Shown here piece by piece: positions 17,353 to 26,225 of a DNA stretch of 60,569 bases. The DNA lies in NCBI GenBank assembly GCA_020027205.1, contig JAHRAQ010000021.1, positions 1 to 60,569 on the forward strand. Reading direction: 5' to 3'. How positions within the stretch are numbered: the first letter of the stretch is position 1; each line of letters starts with the position of its first letter. The stretch is from Nitrospirales bacterium. GTDB taxonomy: Bacteria; Nitrospirota; Nitrospiria; Nitrospirales; UBA8639. The notes under the pieces are model-generated. The model was not told the DNA's origin. It did not search any database and saw only the letters and a list, made by a program, of their open reading frames with translations. The position numbers and the translations under genes were made by a program.

Positions 17353-18240
17353 TCACGCGCCCCGCCCGGCCTGGCGCGCCGCTTCCTGTTCGACGCGCCG
17401 CAACGCCCGCATCAACGCGGCATCGTTCAGGGCCGTTTCACTCAACGCATCCATGAGATGCAGCCCGCGGGTCTGCATCAACGTTGTGGCTTTGGCGTAT
17501 TGCGCGGCATTGAATCTCGCCACCGCCGGCTGGTTATTAATCACCTGACATGCCAGCACGCCGTCCTTGAGTTCCAGAGTGCCGCCGTGGTCCAGCAACG
17601 TGCGCGCCTGCGCCGCCGTGATGCCGTGCAGGTCGGCAAACTCTTCGATCCCGCCGGTCTCGACCATCGAGCCGTCCGGCATGACACAGTTCCGTTTGAA
17701 CCAGGGCGACCAGTCTTTTCGAAAATCGATATAGGTCAGGTCGCCGCCATGGCCACCGCCATGACCCGTGGAACGAGCCAACTCGCGATCATCCAGCCCA
17801 AGATTTTTCTGCGCGAGGCGCGCCTGCAAGTCTTCCGGCAGGCCCCGGTAAAACACGCGCGCGGCCGCCTCTTCCAACGGCATCGCCGCCGACCGTGCCA
17901 GGTGTTCCGCCTGCGCGGTTTGCTCCACGTCCAGCACCCATGTGTGTTTGGGGGCCGCGCCGGCGGGGTCCATCCGGCACACAAACAGGCCGCGCGTCAC
18001 CACGCCCGCCGTGTCCGGCCAGGCGTACACTCCGCCGTCACGCAACAACCGGGCCATGACGTCCGCCGGAATCCCATAACTTTTTCCGAGCACGTCGGCG
18101 TGGTACTCCAGGTTCTCGGCCCCGGCCATGGCGCACACCATCACGTTTCCGGGGGGATCGCAATCCGTGTAATTTTCCAGCACGTTGTAGAGCGCCGGTT
18201 CGGCGGCGGACTTCGGCGGACGTTTTTTGATTTTAAACAC
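17353..18240 (-). CDS. conserved-looking protein of unknown function
   Basis: About 295 residues. I chose a GTG at 18240 because GGAGGG lies about ten bases upstream; the frame is open to a TTG at 18327. I recognise no family. No signal peptide or membrane segment is seen. It contains three Cys in the first third, a predicted helical middle (AQAEHLARSAAMPLEEAAAR), a Gly/His stretch (GHGGGHGGD) and a helical C-terminus. A helical segment DLHGITAAQARTLLDHGGTL could be a DNA- or protein-binding fold, but this is weak. It overlaps by a few bases with the FGE-like gene downstream. Confidence 0.7.
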   Translation of the reverse strand: MFKIKKRPPKSAAEPALYNVLENYTDCDPPGNVMVCAMAGAENLEYHADVLGKSYGIPADVMARLLRDGGVYAWPDTAGVVTRGLFVCRMDPAGAAPKHTWVLDVEQTAQAEHLARSAAMPLEEAAARVFYRGLPEDLQARLAQKNLGLDDRELARSTGHGGGHGGDLTYIDFRKDWSPWFKRNCVMPDGSMVETGGIEEFADLHGITAAQARTLLDHGGTLELKDGVLACQVINNQPAVARFNAAQYAKATTLMQTRGLHLMDALSETALNDAALMRALRRVEQEAARQAGRGA

Positions 18241-18364
18241 GGGCGGCGCGCCCTCCGATGAGACAGGCCGCGACCCGGCGCGACGCTGCCGGCCGGCGTT
18301 GCCGCGCCTTGCGGTCGCGTGCGACAATGGCCCCGGCGTTCAACGGCGACTCCGTTCGTTTCTC

Positions 18365-18937
18365 ATGTCTGCGTCACAACTGGCAACCCTGTTCCGGCGC
18401 TACCGGGCCTTCCAATGGGACCCGGCGGGCCAGGGGTTTGTGCTGGCCTCCGGCGTCGTGAGTCCCTGTTACGTGGACTGCCGCGCCCTGCTGGCGCACC
18501 CCGACGCCCGCTGGCTCGCGGCCCGTCTGGCCTGCGCGGCCATCCGCGACGTCCCCTGCGAGGCCGTGGGCGGTATGGAAATAGGCGCCATTCCCCTGGC
18601 CACCGCTATATCCGATTATGCCTTTGCGGCTCAACCATCGAGAACGCTCCGCACCTTCACCGTGCGCAAGGCCGCCAAAGAACACGGACTGGGCAAACGC
18701 ATCGAAGGCATGGTCGAGGCCGACGACCGCGTCATCATCGTGGATGACGTGCTGACGAGCGGCCAGTCCATCCTGCACGCGCTCCGCGCCGCCGGCGAGG
18801 CGAAACTGCGCGCCACTCACGCCCTGGTCATCGTGGACCGGCAGGAACAGAACGGCCGGCAAACCGTGGAAACTGCGGGGGTGTCGCTGATTAGTCTCCT
18901 GACCATGGACGATCTTAAAACCGCCAAGCCCGGATAG
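18365..18937 (+). CDS. pyrE: orotate phosphoribosyltransferase-like protein
   Basis: A 190-residue type I phosphoribosyltransferase. It has the PyrE layout: an N-terminal segment with FVLASGVVSPCYVDCRALL, a GGMEIGAIPLATAIS loop, KAAKEHGLGKRIEG (catalytic loop) and the PRPP motif VIIVDDVLTSGQS (about residues 122-134). It would make orotidine monophosphate from orotate and PRPP in pyrimidine synthesis. No other pyr genes are near, so another base specificity is possible. It is divergent from the unknown gene at 17353-18240. Confidence 0.85.
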   Translation: MSASQLATLFRRYRAFQWDPAGQGFVLASGVVSPCYVDCRALLAHPDARWLAARLACAAIRDVPCEAVGGMEIGAIPLATAISDYAFAAQPSRTLRTFTVRKAAKEHGLGKRIEGMVEADDRVIIVDDVLTSGQSILHALRAAGEAKLRATHALVIVDRQEQNGRQTVETAGVSLISLLTMDDLKTAKPG

Positions 18938-18958
18938 CGGCAACGGCGTCATCACCAC

Positions 18959-19146
18959 CTTTGTCCGTCACTCCCTCCTCCGTCCTTCCGGCCTCTCCCC
19001 TCCGTCATTCCCGCCTTCTCCTTCCGTCATTCCCGACGTTAGTTGTCGGGAATCCATCCTTCTGTTGTTCTTTCTTTCTCTATTCCAAGTAGGACAAAGA
19101 AAAAGAAGGATGGATTCCCGATTAAAAATGTCGGGAATGACGGAGG
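18959..19146. repeat. paired inverted REP/MITE-like element
   Basis: Two palindromes of the CATTCCCGAC/GTCGGGAATG type (about 19026-19053 and 19113-19143) lie in opposite orientation around a T-rich/A-rich centre whose arms (CCTTCTGTT... and ...AAGAAGG) also pair. Partial copies lie at 18959-19015. The rest of 18938-19322 holds only the rhodanese promoter. Confidence 0.75.
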
Positions 19147-19179
19147 GGACATGGACACGGGCATGACGGCGGGATATTC

Positions 19180-19209
19180 TTGACGGCCTTTCGCCGGCGG
19201 GCATAGGAT
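19180..19209 (+). promoter_or_regulatory. promoter of the rhodanese gene
   Basis: TTGACG (19180-19185), an 18-base spacer, TAGGAT (19204-19209). It lies just after the repeat pair and gives a leader of about 107 bases, which is long for such a small gene. The leader holds no obvious hairpin. Confidence 0.5.
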
Positions 19210-19322
19210 GAAAACGACAAACACACGGCGTTCTACGTTCTGCGTTCTGCGTTCTGTGTGTACAGGGAGGTGTCCGGGGTGTCGTATCCGCTTGTTCAAT
19301 CCGCCGATGGTTGGAGTGTGCC

Positions 19323-19742
19323 GTGAAAGGTCGCGGTCTGATGGGCGTGGTCGCCGGGGTGGTCCTGCTGGCCGGCGGCGTCTCGGCCCAGCCGGCGACG
19401 TATGAGTTGACCGTCCATGAACTGCATCAGGGACTCCGGCAGGCCACCGGCCCGCGGCAGAAAGGGTTTTTCCTGATCGACGTGAGGTCGCCGGCGGAAC
19501 ACCGGACGGGGTTTATTCCCGGCACCGACGGGAACATCGATTTTCGAATGATGGCCCGGCGGCACCGGGACATCGGCGCGGCGTTGGACGACCATATCGT
19601 CGTGTATTGTCAATCCGGCCGCCGGAGCGGCATCGCCGCCGACGTGCTGGCCGGCCTTGGCTATCAGTTCGTGTATAGCGTCGCGGGCAGCATGAACGCC
19701 TGGCGCGACGCCGGCTATCCGGTGACGCCGCCGGAACGCTGA
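19323..19742 (+). CDS. periplasmic rhodanese-like protein
   Basis: A 139-residue protein from a GTG with GGAG seven bases upstream. The signal peptide is GLMGVVAGVVLLAGGVSA. A single rhodanese domain follows, with the CH2A-like start (FFLIDVRSPAEHRTGFIPG) and the active-site Cys96 in VVYCQSGRRSG, then YSVAGSMNAWRDAGYPV. It would carry sulfur or act as a persulfide sensor in the periplasm. It is a single-gene unit. Confidence 0.88.
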   Translation: MKGRGLMGVVAGVVLLAGGVSAQPATYELTVHELHQGLRQATGPRQKGFFLIDVRSPAEHRTGFIPGTDGNIDFRMMARRHRDIGAALDDHIVVYCQSGRRSGIAADVLAGLGYQFVYSVAGSMNAWRDAGYPVTPPER

Positions 19743-19866
19743 CCGCGGCGCGTCATGCGCGGCGGCGGCACGCGCAGTGGCGGCGGCGCGGGCGACGCAT
19801 CATGCACGCGCGTGCGCGTCATGCGCGGCGGCGGTGGCGGCGGCGCGAACGGCGCGTCACGCACGA
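19743..19866. repeat. GC-rich degenerate repeat between convergent genes
   Basis: The 124-base space between two convergent genes is a GGC/CGC-rich repeat. The segment CGTCATGCGCGGCGGCGG occurs twice (about 19750 and 19816). No gene or clear terminator is seen. It resembles the GNY tracts but is less regular. Confidence 0.6.
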
Positions 19867-19871
19867 GAACT

Positions 19872-20756
19872 TCACGTCCGTCCCCACCCTTCCCCGTTCG
19901 CGTCCGGCACGTCCGGCGCTTCCCGGATGTCGGAAAAAATCCGGTCAAACTCCCGGTGCATTTCCCGAAACGCCTCCAGCAACGCCGGGTCAAAATGCCG
20001 GGGCTGCGTTCGATCATTGCCGTCGAGCATGATGCGGCAGGTCTCCTCATGCGACAGGGCCGGCTTGTACGGGCGCCGACTCCGCAGCGCGTCATAGGTG
20101 TCCCCCAGCATGACCAGCCGCCCGCCCAGGGGAATGGCCTCGCCCCGCAGTCCGCGGGGATACCCGCTGCCGTCCCACCGTTCGTGATGCGTGAACGCGA
20201 TCTCCCGCGCCGTTTCGAGCAGGAGCGACGGCGAGCCGGCCAGCAGGTTGGCGCCGAAGACCGGATGCTGTTTGACCACGGCCCATTCCCGCTCATCCAG
20301 CGGCCCGCGTTTTTGCATAATCATATCGGGAATGCCGACCTTCCCCACGTCGTGCATGGGGGCGGCGTCGAAAATTAACTGCGCGTCATCCTCGTCAAGC
20401 CCGACGACCAGGGCCAGCGTTTTGCTGTAATGACTCACCCGCCGAATGTGCGCGCCGGTCTCGTCGTCTTTGTACCGGGAGGCCAGGGTCAGGCGCACCA
20501 CCGTATCGGCGTAGGCTTTTTCCAGTTCCCGCGTTTTCTGTTCCTGGGCCTGCCAGGCCGCTTTCAGGTCGCGGGCATAGGCTTGCAACTGCCGGTTTGT
20601 GGATTCCAGCGTCCGGGACTTGCCCTGTTCGCGCGTCAGCAACTCTTTCAGGTCTTTGGCGTACAACGCCAGTTGGGATTTGGCCGAACGCAACTGCCGG
20701 TTCAGATCATTCTCCGGCACGGCGCGCGTGGAGGATGTCATGCGTGTGTCGCGCAT
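19872..20756 (-). CDS. HD-GYP domain protein (probable c-di-GMP phosphodiesterase)
   Basis: A 294-residue protein. A coiled-coil N-terminus (about residues 18-90, with LESTNRQLQAYARDLKAAW) leads into an HD-GYP domain (about 90-270): DETGAHIRRVSHYSK, the HD motif MHDVGKVGIPD, HHERWDGSGYP and GDTYDALRSRRPYK. The domain hydrolyses cyclic di-GMP. It has no receiver domain of its own but overlaps the response-regulator gene by one base, so the two are expected to act together as a split RpfG-type regulator. Confidence 0.93.
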   Translation of the reverse strand: MRDTRMTSSTRAVPENDLNRQLRSAKSQLALYAKDLKELLTREQGKSRTLESTNRQLQAYARDLKAAWQAQEQKTRELEKAYADTVVRLTLASRYKDDETGAHIRRVSHYSKTLALVVGLDEDDAQLIFDAAPMHDVGKVGIPDMIMQKRGPLDEREWAVVKQHPVFGANLLAGSPSLLLETAREIAFTHHERWDGSGYPRGLRGEAIPLGGRLVMLGDTYDALRSRRPYKPALSHEETCRIMLDGNDRTQPRHFDPALLEAFREMHREFDRIFSDIREAPDVPDANGEGWGRT

Positions 20757-21172
20757 CAGGTCGCCTCCACCCGGTCCAGCGCCTTCCGAACCGTGGCGAG
20801 AAGTTGGAGCGGGCTGAACGGTTTGATCAGGTACGCAAACACATCCGGCGTCGTGTCCCCGTCGCGCGCCGAGGGCCGGTCCAGGGCCGTCAGGAGAATC
20901 AGCGGGATGTGCCGCGTGACGGGGTCGGCGAGGGCGGCGGCGGCCACGTCGAAGCCGCTTAACCGGGGCATCATCCGGTCCAGAATCACCACGTCGGGGC
21001 GTTCCCGCCGAATGAGTTGCAAGGCCGACTCCCCGTCCGACGCCTCCAGAATCCGGTAGGCCGGATCTTCCAACGTGGTCTGCAACAGCAACCGGAGATC
21101 GGGTTCGTCATCGGCGATGAGAATGGTTTTTTGCGCGCCTGCCCCGGACATCTTTAATCCGGGGTCAGTCAT
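20756..21172 (-). CDS. single-domain response regulator
   Basis: A 138-residue CheY-like receiver domain. Acidic Asp21/Asp22 (IADDEPD), the phospho-acceptor Asp65 in VVILDRMMP, Thr in LILLTALDR and Lys in YLIKPFS are all present. It has no output domain; its output is probably the HD-GYP protein encoded immediately downstream. No histidine kinase is nearby. The start overlaps the end of trmI by eight bases. Confidence 0.93.
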   Translation of the reverse strand: MTDPGLKMSGAGAQKTILIADDEPDLRLLLQTTLEDPAYRILEASDGESALQLIRRERPDVVILDRMMPRLSGFDVAAAALADPVTRHIPLILLTALDRPSARDGDTTPDVFAYLIKPFSPLQLLATVRKALDRVEAT

Positions 21173-22166
21173 GGGCGGCCTCGGACGTCCCGTGCTCCGG
21201 CCACGCCGCCCCGCCGGTGTCGATGCGGCGGGCCACGGTGATGAAGCCGGAATGCGCGATCATGCGCAGGTCGGGGCGTACGCTGCGGCCGGCGATGTTC
21301 CAGTGGCGCATGAGGGTCTCAAACGTTTCGATCATCCCGAAGGCGCGGGTCCGCCGCAACTCGTCCACCGTCTGCACCACCTGCGGCACCGTCGGCACAA
21401 AACTCAAATAGATGCCGCCCGACCGAAGGGCCGCCGGTACATGGGGAATCACGCGCCAGGGTTCGGGCAAATCGAGGATTACGCGGTCGAAGAGAGCGGC
21501 GGTGGTGGTGCTGGTGTCGGTGTCGCCGTTGATGCCGGTGCCGGTGCCGGTGTCGGCGTTGATGCCGGCGTCGGTGCCGGTGGCGGCGGTGGTGCCGGTG
21601 GCGGTGGCGCCGTTGATGCCGGTGCCGGTGTCGGTGTCGGCGTTGATGCCGACGTTGACGCCGGCGTCGGTGTCGGTGCCAATGCCGTCACCGGCGTCGC
21701 GCATTTCAAGGCGGAAGTTGTCCACGGGGCCGAGACACCGTTCGATATTTTTCATCGCGGTGCGGGCGAAGTCTTCGCGGGTTTCGTAACTCACGACGGC
21801 GCCGCGGTCGCCCACCGCGCGCAGCAACCCCAGCGTCAACGCCGCCGACCCCACCCCCGCCTCGAACACGCGCGCGCCGGGATACACGTCGGCCCACATG
21901 AGAATCATGGCAATGTCCTTGGGATACAGAACTTGCGCGCCGCGCGGCATCTTCAGAATGTATTCGGCCAGGGTGGGCCGGAGCGCCACCATGATCTTGC
22001 CGCCGGACAGACAGACCGTGCTCCCGTCGGGACGGCCGATGAGATCATCGTGCGGCAGGAAGTCGCCGCTGTGCTGAAACCGGTCGCCGGCTTTGAGCGT
22101 GAGGGCATACTGACGACCTTTTTTGTCGACCAGATGGACGCGCTGCCCTGATTGAAAGACGTGCAT
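21165..22166 (-). CDS. trmI: tRNA (adenine-58-N1)-methyltransferase TrmI with repeat insert
   Basis: A 333-residue protein; typical bacterial TrmI has about 255-290. The N-terminal beta domain, SAM-binding motif (VFEAGVGSAALTLGLLRAVG), YETREDFA motif and the catalytic-site motif VILDLPEPWRVIP are all kept. Residues about 156-225 are an extra Thr/Gly/Asp/Asn/Ala-rich stretch with GINADTDTGTGING-type repeats, just before the LDLPEPW motif. The enzyme makes m1A58 in the T-loop of tRNAs, and the insert sits in a loop near the active site. A GTG at 22175 is an alternative start. Confidence 0.92.
   Translation of the reverse strand: MHVFQSGQRVHLVDKKGRQYALTLKAGDRFQHSGDFLPHDDLIGRPDGSTVCLSGGKIMVALRPTLAEYILKMPRGAQVLYPKDIAMILMWADVYPGARVFEAGVGSAALTLGLLRAVGDRGAVVSYETREDFARTAMKNIERCLGPVDNFRLEMRDAGDGIGTDTDAGVNVGINADTDTGTGINGATATGTTAATGTDAGINADTGTGTGINGDTDTSTTTAALFDRVILDLPEPWRVIPHVPAALRSGGIYLSFVPTVPQVVQTVDELRRTRAFGMIETFETLMRHWNIAGRSVRPDLRMIAHSGFITVARRIDTGGAAWPEHGTSEAAHD
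21490..21700. repeat. GNY-triplet tract inside trmI (antisense orientation)
   Basis: About 210 bases. The plus strand, opposite the gene, reads almost only GNY triplets (GGTGCC, GGTGTC, GTTGAT units, period about six with higher-order repeats). The coding strand therefore reads RNC codons for Thr, Gly, Asp, Asn, Ile and Ala. The orientation is opposite to the copies in tolQ and parC. Confidence 0.85.
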
Positions 22167-22284
22167 GGGGGGCACATTCTAGAAGCCTGTCCGTCCGGGT
22201 TGCAACTGACGCGCAACGCCTTCAAGAGGACAGGCTCCCCGCCGTGATGCGGGGCGGAGGGAACGGGAGCGGGGGGAACGAAAT

Positions 22285-22585
22285 GAAAGATGGATTCCCG
22301 ACTACTAACAGCCTGCCCCCGACATTTTCATTCGGGGGTCGGGAATGACGGAAAGAGGGGAGGGGACGGGAATGACGGAAGGAGAGAAGAATGGAAGGAG
22401 GGAAGAAGGAATGAGACATCCCCCCTCCGTCATTCCCGACATCTTTAGTCGGGAATCCATCTTTCGGTTCTTCTTTTCCCCTTCGGTTAGGAGAAAGAAA
22501 AAAGAAGGATGGATTCCCGACTACTAATGTCGGGAATGACGGAGGAGGATGGATTCCCGATTAAAAACGTCGGGAATGACGGAAG
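22285..22585. repeat. cluster of four REP/MITE-like palindromes
   Basis: Four copies: about 22289-22340 (nested GCCCCCGAC form), 22427-22465, 22508-22543 and 22550-22582. The second and third are inverted and flank a pyrimidine/purine centre like the pairs at 19026-19143 and 29515-29635. They fill the divergent space between trmI and the nfeD-like gene; 22167-22284 shows nothing else. Confidence 0.78.
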
Positions 22586-22604
22586 GAGAGAGGAGGGCGG
22601 TTTC

Positions 22605-22634
22605 TTGACAGCCGGTGACGGGGGGATTTAGGGT
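22605..22634 (+). promoter_or_regulatory. promoter of the NfeD/SPFH operon
   Basis: TTGACA (22605-22610), an 18-base spacer, TAGGGT (22629-22634). The -35 is perfect and the -10 weak. The predicted start point is just before the AGGAGG ribosome-binding site at 22644-22649. Confidence 0.5.
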
Positions 22635-22660
22635 AGACAAGGCAGGAGGGTGCTTCCACG

Positions 22661-24034
22661 TTGGATATGTTCCCCGCAACGCCGTCCCGTCTCGGTCGTG
22701 TCCGCGGCTTGATGCGGCACACCCGGAAAGGGACGGTGTGCCTGGCGCTCGGCTTGCTGCTCGGCTTGCTGACATGCGCGCCCAGCCTTTCCCGCGCCGA
22801 CTCGCCGCTGGTCGTCACCGCCGCCTATGAGGGCGTCATCAACCCCGTCGCCGCCGAATATCTTCACGAAGCCATCGCCCATGCGGAGCGGGAACAGGCG
22901 CATTGTCTCGTGCTGCAACTCGACACGCCGGGCGGCCTGGACACCTCGATGCGGGTGATGATCAAAGCGATCACCGGCTCGCAGATTCCGATTGTCGTGT
23001 ACGTCAGCCCCACCGGGGGGCGGGCCGCGTCGGCCGGAGTCTTTCTCACCATGGCCGCGCATGTGGCCGCCATGGCGCCGGGCACCAACATCGGGGCGGC
23101 GCATCCGGTGGCGATGGGGGGCGGGACCATGGACGACGTGATGAAGGCCAAGGTGGAAAACGACGCGGTGGCCTATATCCAATCCATTGCCGAACGCCGG
23201 GGACGGAACCGTGACTGGGCGGAGCAGGCCGTCAAACAAAGCGTCTCGGCCACGTCGACGCGCGCCAAAGAACTCGGCGTGATTGACCTGGTCGCGTCGG
23301 ACATGAACGACCTGCTGGCCCAACTCGACGGACGGACGGTCTCCCTCGGCGCGCAGTCCCTGACCCTGCGCACGAAGGACGCCCAGGTGCGGGGGTTTCC
23401 CATGAGTTGGCGCCTCCAAACCATGAAAGCCATCAGCGACCCGAACATCGCGTATGTCCTCATGACCATCGGCACCATCGGGTTGATTGCGGAACTCTAC
23501 AGCCCCGGCGCCATTTTGCCCGGCGTGGTCGGCGCCATCAGTCTGATTCTGGCCTTCTATTCCCTGCAATCCCTTCCCGTGAACTACGCGGGCGCGCTGT
23601 TGTTTATTCTGGGCATCGTCATGCTGATGCTCGAAGTCACCGTCACCAGTTACGGCCTGCTGGCGATTGGCGGGGTCACGGCCATGATTCTGGGGTCGCT
23701 GTTTCTCATCAATCAGGATTTCCCCTACTACCGGATTTCCTGGTCGGTGATGTTGCCCATCGTCGCCCTGGCGGTCGGGGTCGCGTGGCTGGTGGTACAG
23801 TTCGGCGTGCGGGCGCTCCGCACACGCGCCAGGACGGGTAGCGAGGGGATGGTCGGGCTGATCGGGTCGGCCAAAACGGATTTGGGACCGCGTGGAAAAA
23901 TTTTCGTTCAGGGGGAAATCTGGGATGCCGTCAGCGCGTCCCCGGTCCCCGAAGGCCGGGCCATCCAGATCACACACCTTGACGGCCTCACCGCCCACGT
24001 CAAACCCGTCGAGCCCGAAAAGGAGAACCGGTAA
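22661..24034 (+). CDS. NfeD-family membrane serine protease (ClpP class)
   Basis: About 457 residues from a TTG; an ATG two codons later is also possible. A signal peptide or anchor is followed by a ClpP-like protease domain (about residues 50-235) with DTPGGLDTSMR and the nucleophile Ser in GRAASAGVFL (about residue 124). Four or so membrane helices come next (about 265-390), then a C-terminal OB-fold NfeD domain (LGPRGKIFVQGEIWDAVS). These proteases cut the C-terminal region of stomatins and act in membrane quality control. The downstream gene is exactly such a stomatin. Confidence 0.92.
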   Translation: MDMFPATPSRLGRVRGLMRHTRKGTVCLALGLLLGLLTCAPSLSRADSPLVVTAAYEGVINPVAAEYLHEAIAHAEREQAHCLVLQLDTPGGLDTSMRVMIKAITGSQIPIVVYVSPTGGRAASAGVFLTMAAHVAAMAPGTNIGAAHPVAMGGGTMDDVMKAKVENDAVAYIQSIAERRGRNRDWAEQAVKQSVSATSTRAKELGVIDLVASDMNDLLAQLDGRTVSLGAQSLTLRTKDAQVRGFPMSWRLQTMKAISDPNIAYVLMTIGTIGLIAELYSPGAILPGVVGAISLILAFYSLQSLPVNYAGALLFILGIVMLMLEVTVTSYGLLAIGGVTAMILGSLFLINQDFPYYRISWSVMLPIVALAVGVAWLVVQFGVRALRTRARTGSEGMVGLIGSAKTDLGPRGKIFVQGEIWDAVSASPVPEGRAIQITHLDGLTAHVKPVEPEKENR

Positions 24035-24850
24035 ATGGACGCATCTGCCAACCCCACCATGCTGTTTGTCCTGTTCCTGGGCCTGTTCATCCTGATCGCC
24101 AAGGGCCTGAACATCCTGCGGGAATACGAGCGGGCCGTCATTTTTCGCGTGGGCCGGCTGGCCTCCGGCATCGTCGGACGGAACGGCCCCGGCATTGTGA
24201 TTATTATTCCTCTGATCGACAAACTGGTGCGCGTGAGCCTCCGCACCGTGACCATGGACGTGCCGCCGCAGGACGTCATCACCAAAGACAACGTGTCGGT
24301 CAAGGTCAACGCCGTGATTTATTTTCGCGTGGTCGAGGCGGAAAAAGCCATTGTGGGGGTGGAAGATTATTACTACGCCACGTCCATGATCGCCCAAACC
24401 ACCCTGCGCAGCGTGCTGGGGCAAAGCCAGTTGGACGACCTCCTGTCGAAGCGCGATGAAATCAACGCCGACCTGCAGCGGATTATCGACCAGGCCACGG
24501 AACCCTGGGGCATCAAGGTCTCCGCCGTCGAAGTGAAAAACGTGGATCTTCCCCAGGAAATGCAGCGGGCGATTGCGCGGCAGGCGGAAGCCGAGCGGGA
24601 GCGGCGGTCGAAAGTCATCCACGCCGAAGGCGAATACCAGGCGTCCCAGCGCCTTTCGGACGCCGCCCAGATTTTGAGTCAGAACCCGGCGGCCCTGCAA
24701 TTGCGCTACATCGAAACGATGATGAACGTGGCCGGAGGGAACAATGCCACCATTCTGTTTCCCGTGCCCATCGATCTGTTAAGCCCGTTTCTCAAACCGG
24801 CGGACCCGGCGCGCCCCGCCGCCCCGCCCGGAGGCGCCGCGCCGAACTAG
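24035..24850 (+). CDS. SPFH/stomatin-like membrane protein
   Basis: A 271-residue protein: an N-terminal membrane hairpin ([16 protein letters not shown]), the SPFH/band-7 domain ([40 protein letters not shown]), a coiled coil rich in Glu/Arg/Ala ([20 protein letters not shown]) and a Pro/Ala tail. It starts immediately after the NfeD-protease stop, so the two are co-translated. Stomatins form large membrane rings or microdomains. Confidence 0.94.
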   Translation: MDASANPTMLFVLFLGLFILIAKGLNILREYERAVIFRVGRLASGIVGRNGPGIVIIIPLIDKLVRVSLRTVTMDVPPQDVITKDNVSVKVNAVIYFRVVEAEKAIVGVEDYYYATSMIAQTTLRSVLGQSQLDDLLSKRDEINADLQRIIDQATEPWGIKVSAVEVKNVDLPQEMQRAIARQAEAERERRSKVIHAEGEYQASQRLSDAAQILSQNPAALQLRYIETMMNVAGGNNATILFPVPIDLLSPFLKPADPARPAAPPGGAAPN

Positions 24851-24891
24851 ACGGCGGCCGTCACGATTCCCCGGATGAGCGCCCTGCCGTT

Positions 24892-25581
24892 ATGAAACGT
24901 CTCTTTGCCGTCATCGGCCTCGGCCGGTTTGGCTACAGCGTCGCCGAGAGTTTGGTGCAAAAAGGCTGCGAAGTCCTCGCCATCGACCGGGACGAGTCGA
25001 AAATTCAGGCCATCAGCGACATTGCCACGTTTGCCATTCAATGCGACGTGACGGATGAACGCACGCTCAAATCCGTGAGCACGCAAAACGTCGACGTGGC
25101 CGTGGTCAGCATCGGAGAAAATATCGAAGCGAGCATCATGATCGTGCAAACGCTGATCGAAATGGGGGTCAAATCCATCATCGCCAAGGCCATGACCGCC
25201 ATCCACGGAAAAATCATGAGCAACCTCGGCGTGACCGAAGTGATTTACCCGGAACGGGACGCCGCGATTCGCCTCGCGCACCGGCTGGCCTCTCCCAAGG
25301 TGTTGGAATATCTCGAACTCGCGCCCGGCTACAGCGTGGAGGAAGTGGTGGTGCCGGAACGGTTTGCCGGCATGAGCCTCGAAGAAACCGAAATCCGCGA
25401 AAATCACAACCTCAACGTCATCGGCATCAAAAAACAGGTGAACCGCATGATCAGGGGGCAACTAAAAAAGGAGGATGCGTTTAATTTCAACCCCTCTTCC
25501 GGCGACCGCATCGAAAAAGGCGACGTCCTGGTCATGATCGGGAAAAAACACGATCTCGACCTGTTCAGCAATTCCGCCTGA
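24892..25581 (+). CDS. TrkA/KtrA-type potassium-uptake regulatory subunit
   Basis: A 229-residue protein. A Rossmann-fold RCK_N domain with the nucleotide motif GLGRFGYSVAESL and the acidic ribose-binding residue at AIDRDES is followed by an RCK_C domain (about 140-225). It would bind NAD(H) or ATP and gate a Trk/Ktr potassium channel, but no channel gene lies in the window. It is 41 bases downstream of the stomatin gene and may share its transcript. Confidence 0.92.
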   Translation: MKRLFAVIGLGRFGYSVAESLVQKGCEVLAIDRDESKIQAISDIATFAIQCDVTDERTLKSVSTQNVDVAVVSIGENIEASIMIVQTLIEMGVKSIIAKAMTAIHGKIMSNLGVTEVIYPERDAAIRLAHRLASPKVLEYLELAPGYSVEEVVVPERFAGMSLEETEIRENHNLNVIGIKKQVNRMIRGQLKKEDAFNFNPSSGDRIEKGDVLVMIGKKHDLDLFSNSA

Positions 25582-25604
25582 CGGCACGAGATTCCGGCCC
25601 CGCC

Positions 25605-25931
25605 ATGCCGCGCGACGAATGTCAGCCGCTGCTCGACGAATGTCGGCGGAACATGGAAGCCTTTTACGCGGCGTTGCATCTCGCGCCGCCGTATCACGGC
25701 ATGGAACAAACCCTGCTCCGCCTCTCCGCCCTGTTCAACACCCATCCCGCCGAAGAGCGGAAGCGCCTGCTCAACAACGAAGTCTCTCGGTGCCCCCTCT
25801 ACCTTCGAGCCTTTACGGAGTCGGGGCTGCACACCAGGCACCGGGGGATTATCGCCCGACAGGCCCGCACCGACGACCTCGCGGCGTTCCCCGACACCCT
25901 GCGCTACCTGTTGGAGCCTTTTCGCCAATGA
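25605..25931 (+). CDS. small hypothetical protein
   Basis: A 108-residue protein 23 bases after the trkA-like stop and on the same strand. It is helical and rich in Arg, Leu and Ala, with four Cys/His-containing spots but no clear metal motif. No signal peptide or membrane helix is seen. I do not recognise the family. Codon use matches the neighbours, so it is probably a real gene at the end of the operon. Confidence 0.55.
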   Translation: MPRDECQPLLDECRRNMEAFYAALHLAPPYHGMEQTLLRLSALFNTHPAEERKRLLNNEVSRCPLYLRAFTESGLHTRHRGIIARQARTDDLAAFPDTLRYLLEPFRQ

Positions 25932-26138
25932 CGGTCACGCACCACCGGGGGCATGGCGGTCGCGCTCGGCGGTGGCAGCACCCTGTGGTGGTCGCACCCG
26001 GCGGTTTGAGTTGTGGATTTAATGTGTGTTATTTACACAACAATTGCTGTTTTTTCACATGATTTCGCGGAATCCATCGGAAGCCATTTTTATTTATGTC
26101 TATTTTTCAACAAGTTATGAGTGTTTATCATGAACCGT

Positions 26139-26167
26139 TTTATGGCCTGATTCTTGCTTGATATATT
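26139..26167 (+). promoter_or_regulatory. probable extended -10 promoter for lpxC
   Basis: The block 26005-26165 is AT-rich compared with its surroundings. It ends in TTGATATATT, an extended -10 (TG-A-TATATT at 26162-26167), with a poor -35 (TTTATG, 26139-26144). Upstream, TGTGT-TATTT-ACACA (26025-26039) is a small inverted repeat that could bind a regulator. The rest of 25932-26225 holds no gene. Confidence 0.45.
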
Positions 26168-26225
26168 ATGCGGTCGTCGCTATCCCGCGTCGACCGGCAT
26201 CAGGGTGGCATCAGAGAAAGCGCAC

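Noticed and set aside
22285..22585. CRISPR-like array of repeated palindromes
   Set aside because: Spacing is irregular, copies are in both orientations and there are no unique spacers of uniform length or cas genes.
22628..24700. A 690-codon open frame on the minus strand
   Set aside because: It is antisense to the NfeD protease and stomatin genes and has no recognisable domain.
26005..26165. Riboswitch or replication origin in the AT-rich region before lpxC
   Set aside because: No conserved riboswitch core or DnaA-box cluster is visible; it is better explained as a promoter region.
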